This document shows positions 54,297 to 62,089 of a DNA stretch of 64,000 nt, piece after piece. A program made the position numbers and the translations under genes. Each line of letters starts with the position of its first letter. Position 1 is the stretch's first letter. This DNA comes from AP-15 sp963772295 (GTDB lineage: Bacteria > Pseudomonadota > Alphaproteobacteria > ATCC43930 > CGMCC-115725). The DNA is taken from the NCBI GenBank assembly GCA_963772295.1, contig CAVYWO010000006.1, positions 9,977-73,976 on the forward strand, given 5' to 3'. A model generated the notes under the pieces. The model saw only the letters and a program-made list of their open reading frames with translations. It did no database searches and had not been told where the DNA came from.

Positions 54297-55467
54297 TTAC
54301 GCGGCCGGGCTGGCGTCGCGGGCGGGAATTTCCCGAATGTTGGGCGGCAGCGCGACGCCGACCGCCTGGAACAGCTTGCCGGCAACACCGGTGGTCGGGG
54401 TGCGCAGCAGCAGGCGCTTGCCGTCCTGCTCCAGTTCGATCTCCTGCAAGCGATCGAGGTCGCGCCGGATGTCGCCCCATTCGGCGGCGCTGCCGTGCCG
54501 CGCGAGGCGGTCTTCGAGTTCCTTGGCGAGAACGAGGGCGAGGAAGGAGCAGAAGACGTGGCCGCGGATCGCCATGTCGCCGCTGTGATAGATCGGGCGG
54601 GTGGCGAGCACGGCCTTGACCTGACGGATCAGCAATTCGACGCGCAGCAGGTCGCGGTAGCGCAGCATCGCCTGCAACGGCGTCAGCTTGGTGTTGGTGC
54701 GCAGCACGTAGAGCCCGTCGAAGCGGGCCTCGGCGGCGACCGGGGCCGGATCGATGGCGAAGTGGTCGCCGGCCGGGGTCTTCAGATAGCGGCGGAAGCC
54801 GGTGTTGCCGACCAATGCCTTGTCGCCGCCTTTGAGCTTGTCGCGCAGCGCTTCGAGGATGGCCGCGCGCTGCGCGGCGTCGCGCCGGGCCTCGGCGAGG
54901 TTGCGGCAAACGATATAGCGCCGGCCGCCGCGCTTGACCTCTTTCGCCTCCAACTCGGTCAGGGTGCCGCTGCCGCGCGGCACGGCGATCGGCACGAACG
55001 GCGCCGGATCGCCGATCACCTGGTCACGCACCTCGGGGCTGGTTCGCTCGCGCACGCCGAGAATGTATTCGAGCCGGCGGCTCTTCAGCGCGGCGAGGGT
55101 CGCGGCACTGATCATGCCGCGGTCGGCGACGATGCAGATGCGGCCGACACCAAAGCGCTGGCGCAGCCGATCGACGACCGGCAGCAATGTCGTCACATCC
55201 GCGGTGTTGCCCGGCCACAACTCGCTGCACAGCGGCCGACCGCACTGATCCATCACCAGCCCGACGATCATCTGGTGCAGATCGGGTCGGAAGTCCTTGG
55301 AGTGACCACGCAGGCCAAGGGCCGTGCCGCCCGCGCCTTCGAAGGACAGGCTGGTGGTGTCCATGAAGGCGACGGTCAGTTCGCCGAACAGGTCGCGGCG
55401 GCGGGCGAACAGCTCCTCCTCGACCAGGGAGCGAGCGCTGCGCCAAGCGGGCCAATGAGCGCGTCAA
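54297..55467 (-). pseudogene. IS1634-family transposase, 5'-truncated
   Basis: The frame from 55467 reads WRSARSLVEEELFARRRDLF, GELTVAFMDTTSLSFEGAGG, then HSKDFRPDLHQMIVGLVMDQ, VADRGMISAATLAALKSRR, DGLYVLRTNTKLTPLQAMLR and the final LIRQVKAVLATRPIYHSGD. These match the IS1634/IS4-like DDE domain (first Asp in FMDTTS, second in VADRGM, Glu in VELLIRQVK). About 150-200 N-terminal residues are missing at an abrupt junction near 55470. A tail GKLFQAVGVALPPNIREIPA completes it. No terminal repeats were identified. A smaller piece of the same family is at 19169. Confidence 0.82.
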
Positions 55468-55577
55468 GCGATCGAGATCGCCGCGCGCGCTGACCAATCC
55501 ACGCCGACGACCAAGAACGCGCTCCTGCGGCCCGCGCTGACAGCCCGCCGGGCAAAATTCGAGGATAGGAAACCGCG

Positions 55578-56642
55578 ATGGTCGAAGTCCGCCCGATGCC
55601 ACCCGGCTTTCATCCGATCAACTCCGACACCCTGAGTTTCGAAACTCAGGATAGGCCCATGGTGCCGCCGGCCGAGATCGAGGCGCCAGCCGCCGTACCG
55701 CCGGCAGGCCCGCCGCCGCACCCGCTCGCCGCCTGGGCCGATCCGGGCCCGCCGGGCGAGCCGCAGATCCGCTGGCCTTCGCCGACCGGCGGCTACCTCC
55801 CCGCCACCAAGACCGCGCTGGCCAATCTCGCCGCCGGCCTGGAGCGCGACCGCCAGCTCGGCGGCAACGTCATCGTGCACGCATCAGTCCGCGAGGCCGA
55901 GCGCCACGCCCGCGAGGTCGAAGCCGAGCGCCAGCGCAAGGCCTCCAACCCGCGCGGCGTGCTGCGCCAGGCGCACCACCTGCGGGCCGAGGCGCAAGCC
56001 GAAGTCGACCGCCTCACCCCGCTGGTGCTGCGCGCCCGCGAGTTGGTCGCGGATCTCAGCCAGCGCCTGGCCGATGCCCGGGCGGCGATCGCCCAGCAGC
56101 AGACGGCCGCCGTCGCGCGGTTGACCTCGGCCTTGGCCGCCGGGGCCGCCGGCGATGCCCTGCCGACAGCGGGCAAGGCCGACAGCCTCGAAGCCGCGGC
56201 CTCGGCCGTCGCCATCCGGCTGAAGATCGCCGAGGAAGCGGCGCGCCAGCTCGGCGCCGACAAGATGGTGGCCGACAAGATGGCGGCCGACAACCGCCTC
56301 GAACGCACCCGAGCCGGCGTGCAACGCTGCGCAATCGGCGTTCTGGTCGACCAGGCGGCCGACGAGGCGAACGAAATCATCGAGGCCGATGACGCGCTCA
56401 ATCAGCGCCGCGCCGATCTCGCCGGGCTCGCCCAGCTGTTGACCGGCGAAACCCGGCGGCTCGATGGGCGCGCGCCGATGCTGCCGGCGGTGATCAGTCG
56501 CGCCCTCTACCCTGCCGATCGCCAGCTCGCCGGGCCGCGTCCGGTCACTCCGCACGATTGGTCGAGCGCCTATGCCGCGTTGTGCGAAGACCCGGGCTTT
56601 GTCGATCGCCTGGCGGACAGCGCCGCCGCCGAGGCGCCGTAA
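55578..56642 (+). CDS. Large coiled-coil hypothetical protein
   Basis: The 354-residue alanine-rich protein has a proline-rich start (EAPAAVPPAGPPPHPLAAWA) and an almost continuous helical middle: REAERHAREVEAERQRKASN, RLTPLVLRARELVADLSQRL, and DKMVADKMAADNRLERTRAG (an imperfect DKMVADKMAADN repeat). No domain was recognised; such proteins occur in prophage and transposon cargo. AGGATAGGAA precedes the ATG. A divergent transposase relic lies 110 bases upstream, so it may be passenger DNA of a lost element. Confidence 0.55.
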   Translation: MVEVRPMPPGFHPINSDTLSFETQDRPMVPPAEIEAPAAVPPAGPPPHPLAAWADPGPPGEPQIRWPSPTGGYLPATKTALANLAAGLERDRQLGGNVIVHASVREAERHAREVEAERQRKASNPRGVLRQAHHLRAEAQAEVDRLTPLVLRARELVADLSQRLADARAAIAQQQTAAVARLTSALAAGAAGDALPTAGKADSLEAAASAVAIRLKIAEEAARQLGADKMVADKMAADNRLERTRAGVQRCAIGVLVDQAADEANEIIEADDALNQRRADLAGLAQLLTGETRRLDGRAPMLPAVISRALYPADRQLAGPRPVTPHDWSSAYAALCEDPGFVDRLADSAAAEAP

Positions 56643-56876
56643 ACTCCCCACGAAACTTGGGCTCTTTCCCGCGCGCCCTGCTGATCGCCTGTCCGGGAGG
56701 TCCCACGAACGATCTGCCATCGGGCGCCGGCGGTTCCACAGGGCGGAAAACCCTCGGGCGGCCGCCCGCCGAGGGCGGGCATTCCGGGGGGTCTTCCGCC
56801 ATCTCCGGCGAGCCGGGGCCAATCGGCGGAATGCAAGCTTCGTGTTTTTCCGCCCTGACTTGTTTGTGTCTTGCCG
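56643..56876. other. Convergent spacer
   Basis: No gene; contains a GGGCGG-rich inverted run (CCCTCGGGCGGCCGCCCGCC near 56751) that could fold as a terminator for the coiled-coil gene. Confidence 0.4.
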
Positions 56877-57320
56877 CTAGCGGGTGAAGCCGTCGATCGG
56901 AGCCCCGTATAGAGGTTTGAGCTGCGCCGCAACCTGCTTGGCCAATTCATCCGGCGAGCCGTAGATGACCAGTTGCACAGCCTTTTGTACTTGTCCCAAA
57001 TCTTTGCCGAAGGTGGAGCGGACGTGCTTGACGTGCGCGACCACAGCATCGGAGTTCTGGTACAACTCGAGGACATCGAACGTCTTCCCGTCCGGGCGGA
57101 AGGTCCACTCATACATCAAAGTGCCCGGTTCCTGCGCCGTGGCCGCGACCACCTTGCCTACAAGCTGCTTGAAATTGTCCATCTGTCCCGGGAGCACCTC
57201 GCCGGTATAGGTGGCCGCGACATACCCGGTCTTGAGGCCGTGCAGCGGGGCCTGCGCCTGCGCACCGGCCGAAAAGGACACGGCGCCGATGACGAGCAAT
57301 GAGACCAACAATTTCCGCAT
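56877..57320 (-). CDS. Exported antibiotic-biosynthesis-monooxygenase (ABM) domain protein
   Basis: The 147-residue protein has a signal peptide (MRKLLVSLLVIGAVSFSAGA, cut near AQA) and an ABM fold: GYVAATYTGEVLPGQMDNFK, QLVGKVVAATAQEPGTLMYE, WTFRPDGKTFDVLELYQNSD, AVVAHVKHVRSTFGKDL. The ABM superfamily is a dimeric alpha/beta barrel binding heme, quinones or small phenols without cofactors; periplasmic versions are less usual. GGGAGGAACG lies before the ATG at 57320. No neighbour suggests a substrate. Confidence 0.82.
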   Translation of the reverse strand: MRKLLVSLLVIGAVSFSAGAQAQAPLHGLKTGYVAATYTGEVLPGQMDNFKQLVGKVVAATAQEPGTLMYEWTFRPDGKTFDVLELYQNSDAVVAHVKHVRSTFGKDLGQVQKAVQLVIYGSPDELAKQVAAQLKPLYGAPIDGFTR

Positions 57321-57562
57321 CGTCGTTCCTCCCATCTTCGACCACAAAAGGCGACCCGCCGGAGAGGAGATCCCGAGGGCGGGCCGAGCCTTATGCCAAC
57401 TGTCAGCGCCGCAATGGAACAGCGCCGACGCCGCCATCCTGGCCGAGATCGTCGGCGCGGTCTACCCGGGCGGCCGATCGCCGCCTTCCCTACCTACACT
57501 GATGGTACGGAACTCGTCGTTTTCGAGCCGTTCGAGCGCCTGTTGGGGCTCGTTTGCCGGCA
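57321..57562. other. Spacer, no gene recognised
   Basis: Short frames only; nothing recognised. Confidence 0.4.
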
Positions 57563-57958
57563 TCAACCCGGCGGCAGCACCAGCCCGGGGTTGCGCTCGG
57601 CCCGGCGCATGAAGGTGTTGTAGGCCGTCGACGAGACGCCGAAGCGCCCTTCGAGCAGCCGCATCGCGCCGTTATCGGTGGCCAGCCAGTAGAAGAAGTC
57701 GTCGAGGTTGCCGCGCCACAGATCGGGCATGAGCACGGCTGGATCGACGAATTCGACCCATTGCGGGCTCAAAATCGGCGAAGTATCGGGCGCCGGCGCC
57801 GGCAGATGGCCGATGATGATCGGCTCGGGGGCCGCGAACGCCGCCGCCCCGCCAGCCCAAGGCCGCCCCGTCGACGCGCCAGCCCAACAGCCGGTTGTCG
57901 TAGAGCCGCGCCCAGGCGAGCCCGTTCTCCGCATAGTCAGGCCCGTCTCGCAGGGCAT
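57563..57958 (-). pseudogene. Phage-type hypothetical, C-terminal part
   Basis: Two minus-strand frames overlap: one gives ENGLAWARLYDNRLLGWRVD near 57900, the other PEPIIIGHLPAPAPDTSPIL, WVEFVDPAVLMPDLWRGNLD, DFFYWLATDNGAMRLLEGRF and GVSSTAYNTFMRRAERNPGL. Joining them needs a one-base shift near 57850. No family name can be given; the acidic, Trp-rich sequence could be a small DNA-metabolism or phage protein. Confidence 0.4.
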
Positions 57959-58055
57959 CGTCTATGCAAAACGCTGCGGCATCAGCAAGAGCCTCGGCCC
58001 CACCGAGCGGAACGTGCCCAGACGCAGCGGACGGCGTGACCTCGAAACTGCCTTT

Positions 58056-58696
58056 TTAGTCCTTGCTGGGCGCGCTCAGGGCTTTTTCGTCCTCGCTGAC
58101 AATCCGAACATCGAAAATCCGTTGTGTCTTGAGCGTATCAAGGAACGCCTCTTGCACATCCTTTTGCAATTTCAGCGCGTCCTCGGAAACGGGAAATGCA
58201 GTGACTTCCATTTTAACGGCTTGATTGCCCGACAAGACCATTGCCGCGCCGCGACGGATTGCCTGTTGCTCAATATCCGCGATGTTGTGGGCGCGCGGGT
58301 TGTAAATCCCTCTCTGAAGCTGCGGTTTCGTGAAGCGATAACCCAAGGCCCGGGACATCGCGTACATCAAATCATTGAAAGCTCGCTGCCGCGCGCAGTC
58401 CACGCCTCCAGTTGAGTGGGCGTCATCTTCTCTACGTCTTGGTTCAAATGTTCCCGGTACGCCTCCCAGGCGTCTATGATAGGCTTCTCCGCCTTGCGGC
58501 GAAACAGCAGGTCAATCACGTTTAGAGCCTGCACATGCTCCGCTGCCGTGCGAGCGGCGCGCGTCCCCATCAGGGTGTAGAAAACCCGCAGCTTTCTGTC
58601 GCGCGTCTCGCGGAGCCGTTCAATTGTCTTCTGGGCCTGGACGGCAAGAATTGGCCCCAGGATAGTCGCTACGACGACGAGTAGAACGTTCTCCAT
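58056..58696 (-). pseudogene. DUF6680-family membrane-anchored protein, frameshifted
   Basis: Frame one: MENVLLVVVATILGPILAVQ, AQKTIERLRETRDRKLRVFY, TLMGTRAARTAAEHVQALNV, IDLLFRRKAEKPIIDAWEAY. Frame two: AFNDLMYAMSRALGYRFTKP, QLQRGIYNPRAHNIADIEQQ. Together they are the DUF6680 layout: one N-terminal membrane helix and a helical cytoplasmic domain. Adding one T in the CTTTC near 58381 restores a 213-residue protein (642 bases). Function unknown; members occur singly in mobile regions. Confidence 0.75.
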
Positions 58697-58805
58697 AAGT
58701 GGCCCTTTCCACCCAGCTGACCGCAGCGGACCGCAGCGCGACGACTTTCCTGGCTTCGGGCGCGATTAGCGCGGCAGGGACAGCCGACAACACTGATCCG
58801 GGGGA

Positions 58806-59553
58806 ATGATGATGATCCATCCGACGATTGCGACGTTGTGCCGCCTGCGCCTGACCGGCATGGCCAAGGCGCTCGAGGAGCAGCAAGGCCTGCCCGAATG
58901 CGATCGGCTCAGCTTCGACGAGCGCCTGGCGATGCTGGTCGACCGCGAGGCCGTCGAGCGCGACAACGCGGCGCTCGCCCAGAGGCTGCGCCTCGCCGGG
59001 CTGCTCCAGGCCGCTTGTCTCGAGGACCTCGACTACCGGCCCCCCCGCGGTCTCGATCGCGGCCTGATCCAGGCTCTCGCCGCCGGCCGTTGGCTGCACG
59101 AGCACAACAACGTGCTGATTTTAGGCCCGACCGGCATCGGCAAGAGTTGGATTGCCTGTGCCCTCGACAACCAGGCGGCCCGCAACGGCTTCTCGGTGCG
59201 CTACCAGCGGCTGCCACGGCTCCTCGACGAACTCGCTCTGGCCCGCGTCGACGGTCACGCCGCCAGGCTGCTCGCCCGCCCTCGCCCGCCTCCAATTGCT
59301 GATCCTCGACGACTGGGCGATGGCCAGGCTCACCGCCGAACAGCGGCGCGACCTGATGGACGTGATCGATGATCGCCACCAGCGCGCCTCGACTATCCTC
59401 GCCACCCAGGTGCCGATCGAGCGCTGGCACGACATGATCGGCGACCGGACCTACGCCGACGCCATCCTCGACCGGCTCATTCACAACGCCTATCACATCG
59501 ACCTTAAGGGCGACTCGATGCGCCGGCGCCTCCTTGTGACCGAAAAGAACTAA
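58806..59553 (+). pseudogene. istB: IS21-family helper ATPase IstB, frameshifted
   Basis: The first frame: IHPTIATLCRLRLTGMAKAL, RPPRGLDRGLIQALAAGRWL and the Walker A NNVLILGPTGIGKSWIACAL. The second, from about 59280: LLILDDWAMARLTAEQRRDL (Walker B), STILATQVPIERWHDMIGDR and TYADAILDRLIHNAYHIDLK. One extra C at 59275-59277 splits a 248-residue IstB. IstA is absent upstream, so the element could not transpose alone. IS21-type terminal repeats follow at 59742. Confidence 0.85.
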
Positions 59554-59903
59554 CTAAATAAAATACTTACAATACTTATCCCCATTACTCACATAATCCA
59601 CAGCGGCCCGCCACAACTACTAAAATGAGTAATATCGACGAAAGTACTTGCTTTCAGCGACCAGCGCAAGATAGCATCTGCCCGATAGCGGCGGTTCGCT
59701 GAAGCCGGCACCCAAACGCCTTCGGAAGGAGGTGCCGCTTTGGACCGAAACGGCCTGTCGGTTTCAACCGAAACCGCCTGCCGCTTTCAGCCGAAATCGC
59801 CTGTCGGAAACTCCGAAATTTGCAAGCTTCACCGATGAATTTCCCTTATGAGCGGCTCTAGGTGTGGTAAGGATCTTCAACCTTCGCTTTGGGAGGCGAC
59901 CCT
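59554..59903. other. IS21 right end and spacer
   Basis: AT-rich for this window (ACTAACTAAATAAAATACTT after istB). Besides the terminal repeats no gene is seen. Confidence 0.5.
59742..59810 (+). repeat. Three tandem 23-bp repeats, IS21-type terminal repeats
   Basis: Three 23-base units (ACCGAAACGGCCTGTCGGTT with TCA; ACCGAAACCGCCTGCCGCTT with TCA; GCCGAAATCGCCTGTCGGAA with ACT). IS21 elements have such multiple terminal repeats for IstA binding, and these lie just downstream of istB, marking the right end. Confidence 0.75.
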
Positions 59904-60098
59904 ATGGCAGCCCCGAACTGGGGAGACGTGGTTTCAGATCTCGACGTGTTGACGGCGATCTTGGAGCAAGCCGGCTTCGGGATCACTCTCGACCCCGAAT
60001 CCGGCTTCTCGATCGAGAGGGAAGGTTACATGATCCGTTTTCAATTCGAGTCTGGAAGACTGACCAATATCCGGGTAACGCGTGCTCACCCCGTCTGA
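59904..60098 (+). CDS. Small hypothetical protein
   Basis: A 64-residue product, MAAPNWGDVVSDLDVLTAIL then EQAGFGITLDPESGFSIERE with GYMIRFQFESGRLTNIRVTR. GGGAGG lies eight bases before the ATG. No family was recognised. The pattern of a short acidic helix and two beta-rich stretches could be a small binding protein. It is antisense to the end of the 60872 gene, so at most one of the two overlapping ends is right. Confidence 0.5.
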   Translation: MAAPNWGDVVSDLDVLTAILEQAGFGITLDPESGFSIEREGYMIRFQFESGRLTNIRVTRAHPV

Positions 60099-60872
60099 AC
60101 GTCGATCGGCAACTCCATCGGCAGGACGCTGTAAGCCATTTTTCTGATTATAGGCCGATAGCATTCCCGCGGGGACCTGATCCAAAAGGGATGCCATGGC
60201 TTCAGCTTTGGTTGAATGGCAAAGATGCATGATCGCTTTGCGACCTTCAGGGGGAAACCAGCCGTCCACGAACCGACTTACCCGCGCGAAACCATAGATG
60301 CGCTTTGCGGCAAATACCGCTTTCCTCTCCGCGGCTTTGGCGGAATCGTGTGCGGCACTGCGGATCATCCCGCTGTCGTGGTCAAATGCCCGCTCGCGTA
60401 ATGACAAAGCTCGGGCGAGGCGGGGTAGCACGAACGCGAGGCTCGACCAACCTCGAAGATCTTGCCGAACCCAACAACCACCGCCATGGATAATTTCTCC
60501 ACCGAATGGTTGGATCTCACAATCGATCGTGAGCTGTTGATGCATCAAGTCTGGTGTTCGCGAAAACCACAAAGCCTGCGTTCGAATTAGTCGGTAGAAA
60601 TCATCAATATTAAACCGACGGATGCAGTAAGTTGCGATCACGTCCTGATTCCGCCATCTGACAAGAATCCAAAAATCATATTCGGAAAACGACGTATATC
60701 TTGGATCAAATGCTTGATTAAGATGCACGTCGCCATGAGAATGACGAATGGATGTGTATAATGCGAAATCGCGATGTATTTCAATAGAGATATCTGCAGT
60801 GGCTAATGCCGCTCTAAATCTGTCGATAGCTTGCAAGGCGCCACACATTTCCTCGGTGAGCAAAGTAGCCAT
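59934..60872 (-). CDS. Unrecognised protein next to the SinR-like gene
   Basis: About 310 residues from ATG 60872 (MATLLTEEMCGALQAIDRFR). It reads ISIEIHRDFALYTSIRHSHG, FDPRYTSFSEYDFWILVRWR, NQDVIATYCIRRFNIDDFYR, GGCWVRQDLRGWSSLAFVLP and RVSRFVDGWFPPEGRKAIMH. Composition and codon use look real and lower in GC than the window; aromatic, alternating strands and helices resemble an acetyltransferase-like fold, but no motif is diagnostic. The last 90 codons are antisense to the 59904 gene and may be false. It lies 160 bases downstream of the SinR-like gene on the same strand. Confidence 0.5.
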   Translation of the reverse strand: MATLLTEEMCGALQAIDRFRAALATADISIEIHRDFALYTSIRHSHGDVHLNQAFDPRYTSFSEYDFWILVRWRNQDVIATYCIRRFNIDDFYRLIRTQALWFSRTPDLMHQQLTIDCEIQPFGGEIIHGGGCWVRQDLRGWSSLAFVLPRLARALSLRERAFDHDSGMIRSAAHDSAKAAERKAVFAAKRIYGFARVSRFVDGWFPPEGRKAIMHLCHSTKAEAMASLLDQVPAGMLSAYNQKNGLQRPADGVADRRSDGVSTRYPDIGQSSRLELKTDHVTFPLDREAGFGVESDPEAGLLQDRRQHVEI

Positions 60873-61034
60873 GTGCTGACCTTTGAAAGCTGGTTGCGGG
60901 ATTCGGAACTTACTGGGTAAGCGACGACACCTCGTATGGTTGAGATATAAAGGTTTAGATAACCTTAACGAGCATGCAAAACCTGCAGCGTCGATCGGCG
61001 GCCCGCCGACCGAGAGGGGTTCAAGGCAACGCAT

Positions 61035-61433
61035 TTAGCGCGGGGGGGCTAGTTGACAACAACGAGTGAACCAATCGTTAAATTTCGAGTCGAAACCGGC
61101 CCACGATGCAATCGAACCGCATCTGACTACCAATATCTTGTCCCCTTCTTCTAGATATTCCGACAAATATTCCCTGATTTCCCACGCGTTCACCTCTGTT
61201 AACACCAACCAAGTCAAGCGAAATAAAGAACGTGTTTCGCCTAGGCGGTTGATTGCCGCTTCCAGATGTGCACAGTTATGGTTGTTTTGCAAATCGCATC
61301 CGATCAAATAGGTAGCGGTAACGGCGGGTGCCCTCTTGGGCCGCCTTTCTGCCGTCGGCCGTCGAGCTGGATTTGCCCGAGACCAGTGGATGCGATCGCC
61401 AATCTGCTGCAAGAAATTCGTAACAGATGTCAT
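61035..61433 (-). CDS. SinR/Cas2-like small protein
   Basis: A product of up to 132 residues whose conserved part is TATYLIGCDLQNNHNCAHLE, AAINRLGETRSLFRLTWLVL and EGDKILVVRCGSIASWAGFD. SinR-family proteins of alphaproteobacteria read ATYLIGYDLN...L..AI..LG...W.L.STW.V...LLVVRL...AWAGF and have the ferredoxin-like fold of Cas2, with the Asp of YDLN equivalent to the Cas2 active-site Asp (here Asp in GCDLQ). No Cas1 or repeats are near, so it is not a CRISPR gene. The N-terminal 38 residues are unconserved; the true start is uncertain. Confidence 0.65.
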   Translation of the reverse strand: MTSVTNFLQQIGDRIHWSRANPARRPTAERRPKRAPAVTATYLIGCDLQNNHNCAHLEAAINRLGETRSLFRLTWLVLTEVNAWEIREYLSEYLEEGDKILVVRCGSIASWAGFDSKFNDWFTRCCQLAPPR

Positions 61434-62089
61434 GGGCCGTTAATAACAAGCGATGAAATGTTGAAGTAAAGTATTTTTTTTGTGGGACCAAAAATGGACA
61501 TTTTCCTGACGTTATGCCATACGAAATCGCTCGCTGAGGTCGTTCCCTGCGCTACCGCCCTCCGCCAGGGTTAGCGGCGCAACCCCGAGAACCCACCCCA
61601 TCTCGCCCATCAATGCCAACCACCCGACGGCGCTGCGTCAAGGGACGCAAGCCGAGCCAGCGCCGCTGCTGCTCCTGGCGATACCCACTCGGCGATCGCG
61701 GAACAGGCGGCACATACGCGCGCACATGGCTTTCAACCGATCCGCGACGGCCGCACCACCGCCGCTGGCGAACTGGCGGGCGCGCAGTTCGAGATCCGAG
61801 CGATGCGGATCTTACGCCGGCCTGCCGTATCGATTTGGGGCGGTCGGTCACGACGGCCGTAGCCCGAGCGCGATGCCCCGCTGGACAAAGTTCCGCAATC
61901 GCGCCCGCAACAGCCCAACCACAGCCGCGCGCGGAACTCTCATTAGCGGCCCCCACACTGTTCTCGCCGAACAAATCAGAGGGACAAAACGCGAGACGGA
62001 AGGTCGGCAGTGGGTAGAGTCGGAATGTGGCGCGGTGGCCTTAGGTCAGGCATGCGTGTTGCCGCCTCTTTCGTTTGGCGGTGCCTTAG
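61434..62089. other. No recognisable gene
   Basis: About 655 bases between the SinR-like gene and the 3' end of the intron. Frames on both strands (61552-61974 minus, 61613-62017 plus) are arginine/proline-rich and family-less. Confidence 0.45.

Noticed and set aside
54249..55493. 414-codon plus-strand open frame
   Set aside because: Exactly antisense to the IS1634 transposase, whose protein is recognisable.
55884..56822. 312-codon minus-strand open frame
   Set aside because: Antisense to the coiled-coil gene, which has a ribosome-binding site and protein-like composition.
59742..59810. CRISPR-like or minisatellite array
   Set aside because: Units are adjacent without spacers and follow istB, so IS21 terminal repeats explain them better.
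61035..61433. CRISPR-associated Cas2
   Set aside because: Fold signature is SinR-like; no repeat array, Cas1 or effector in the window.
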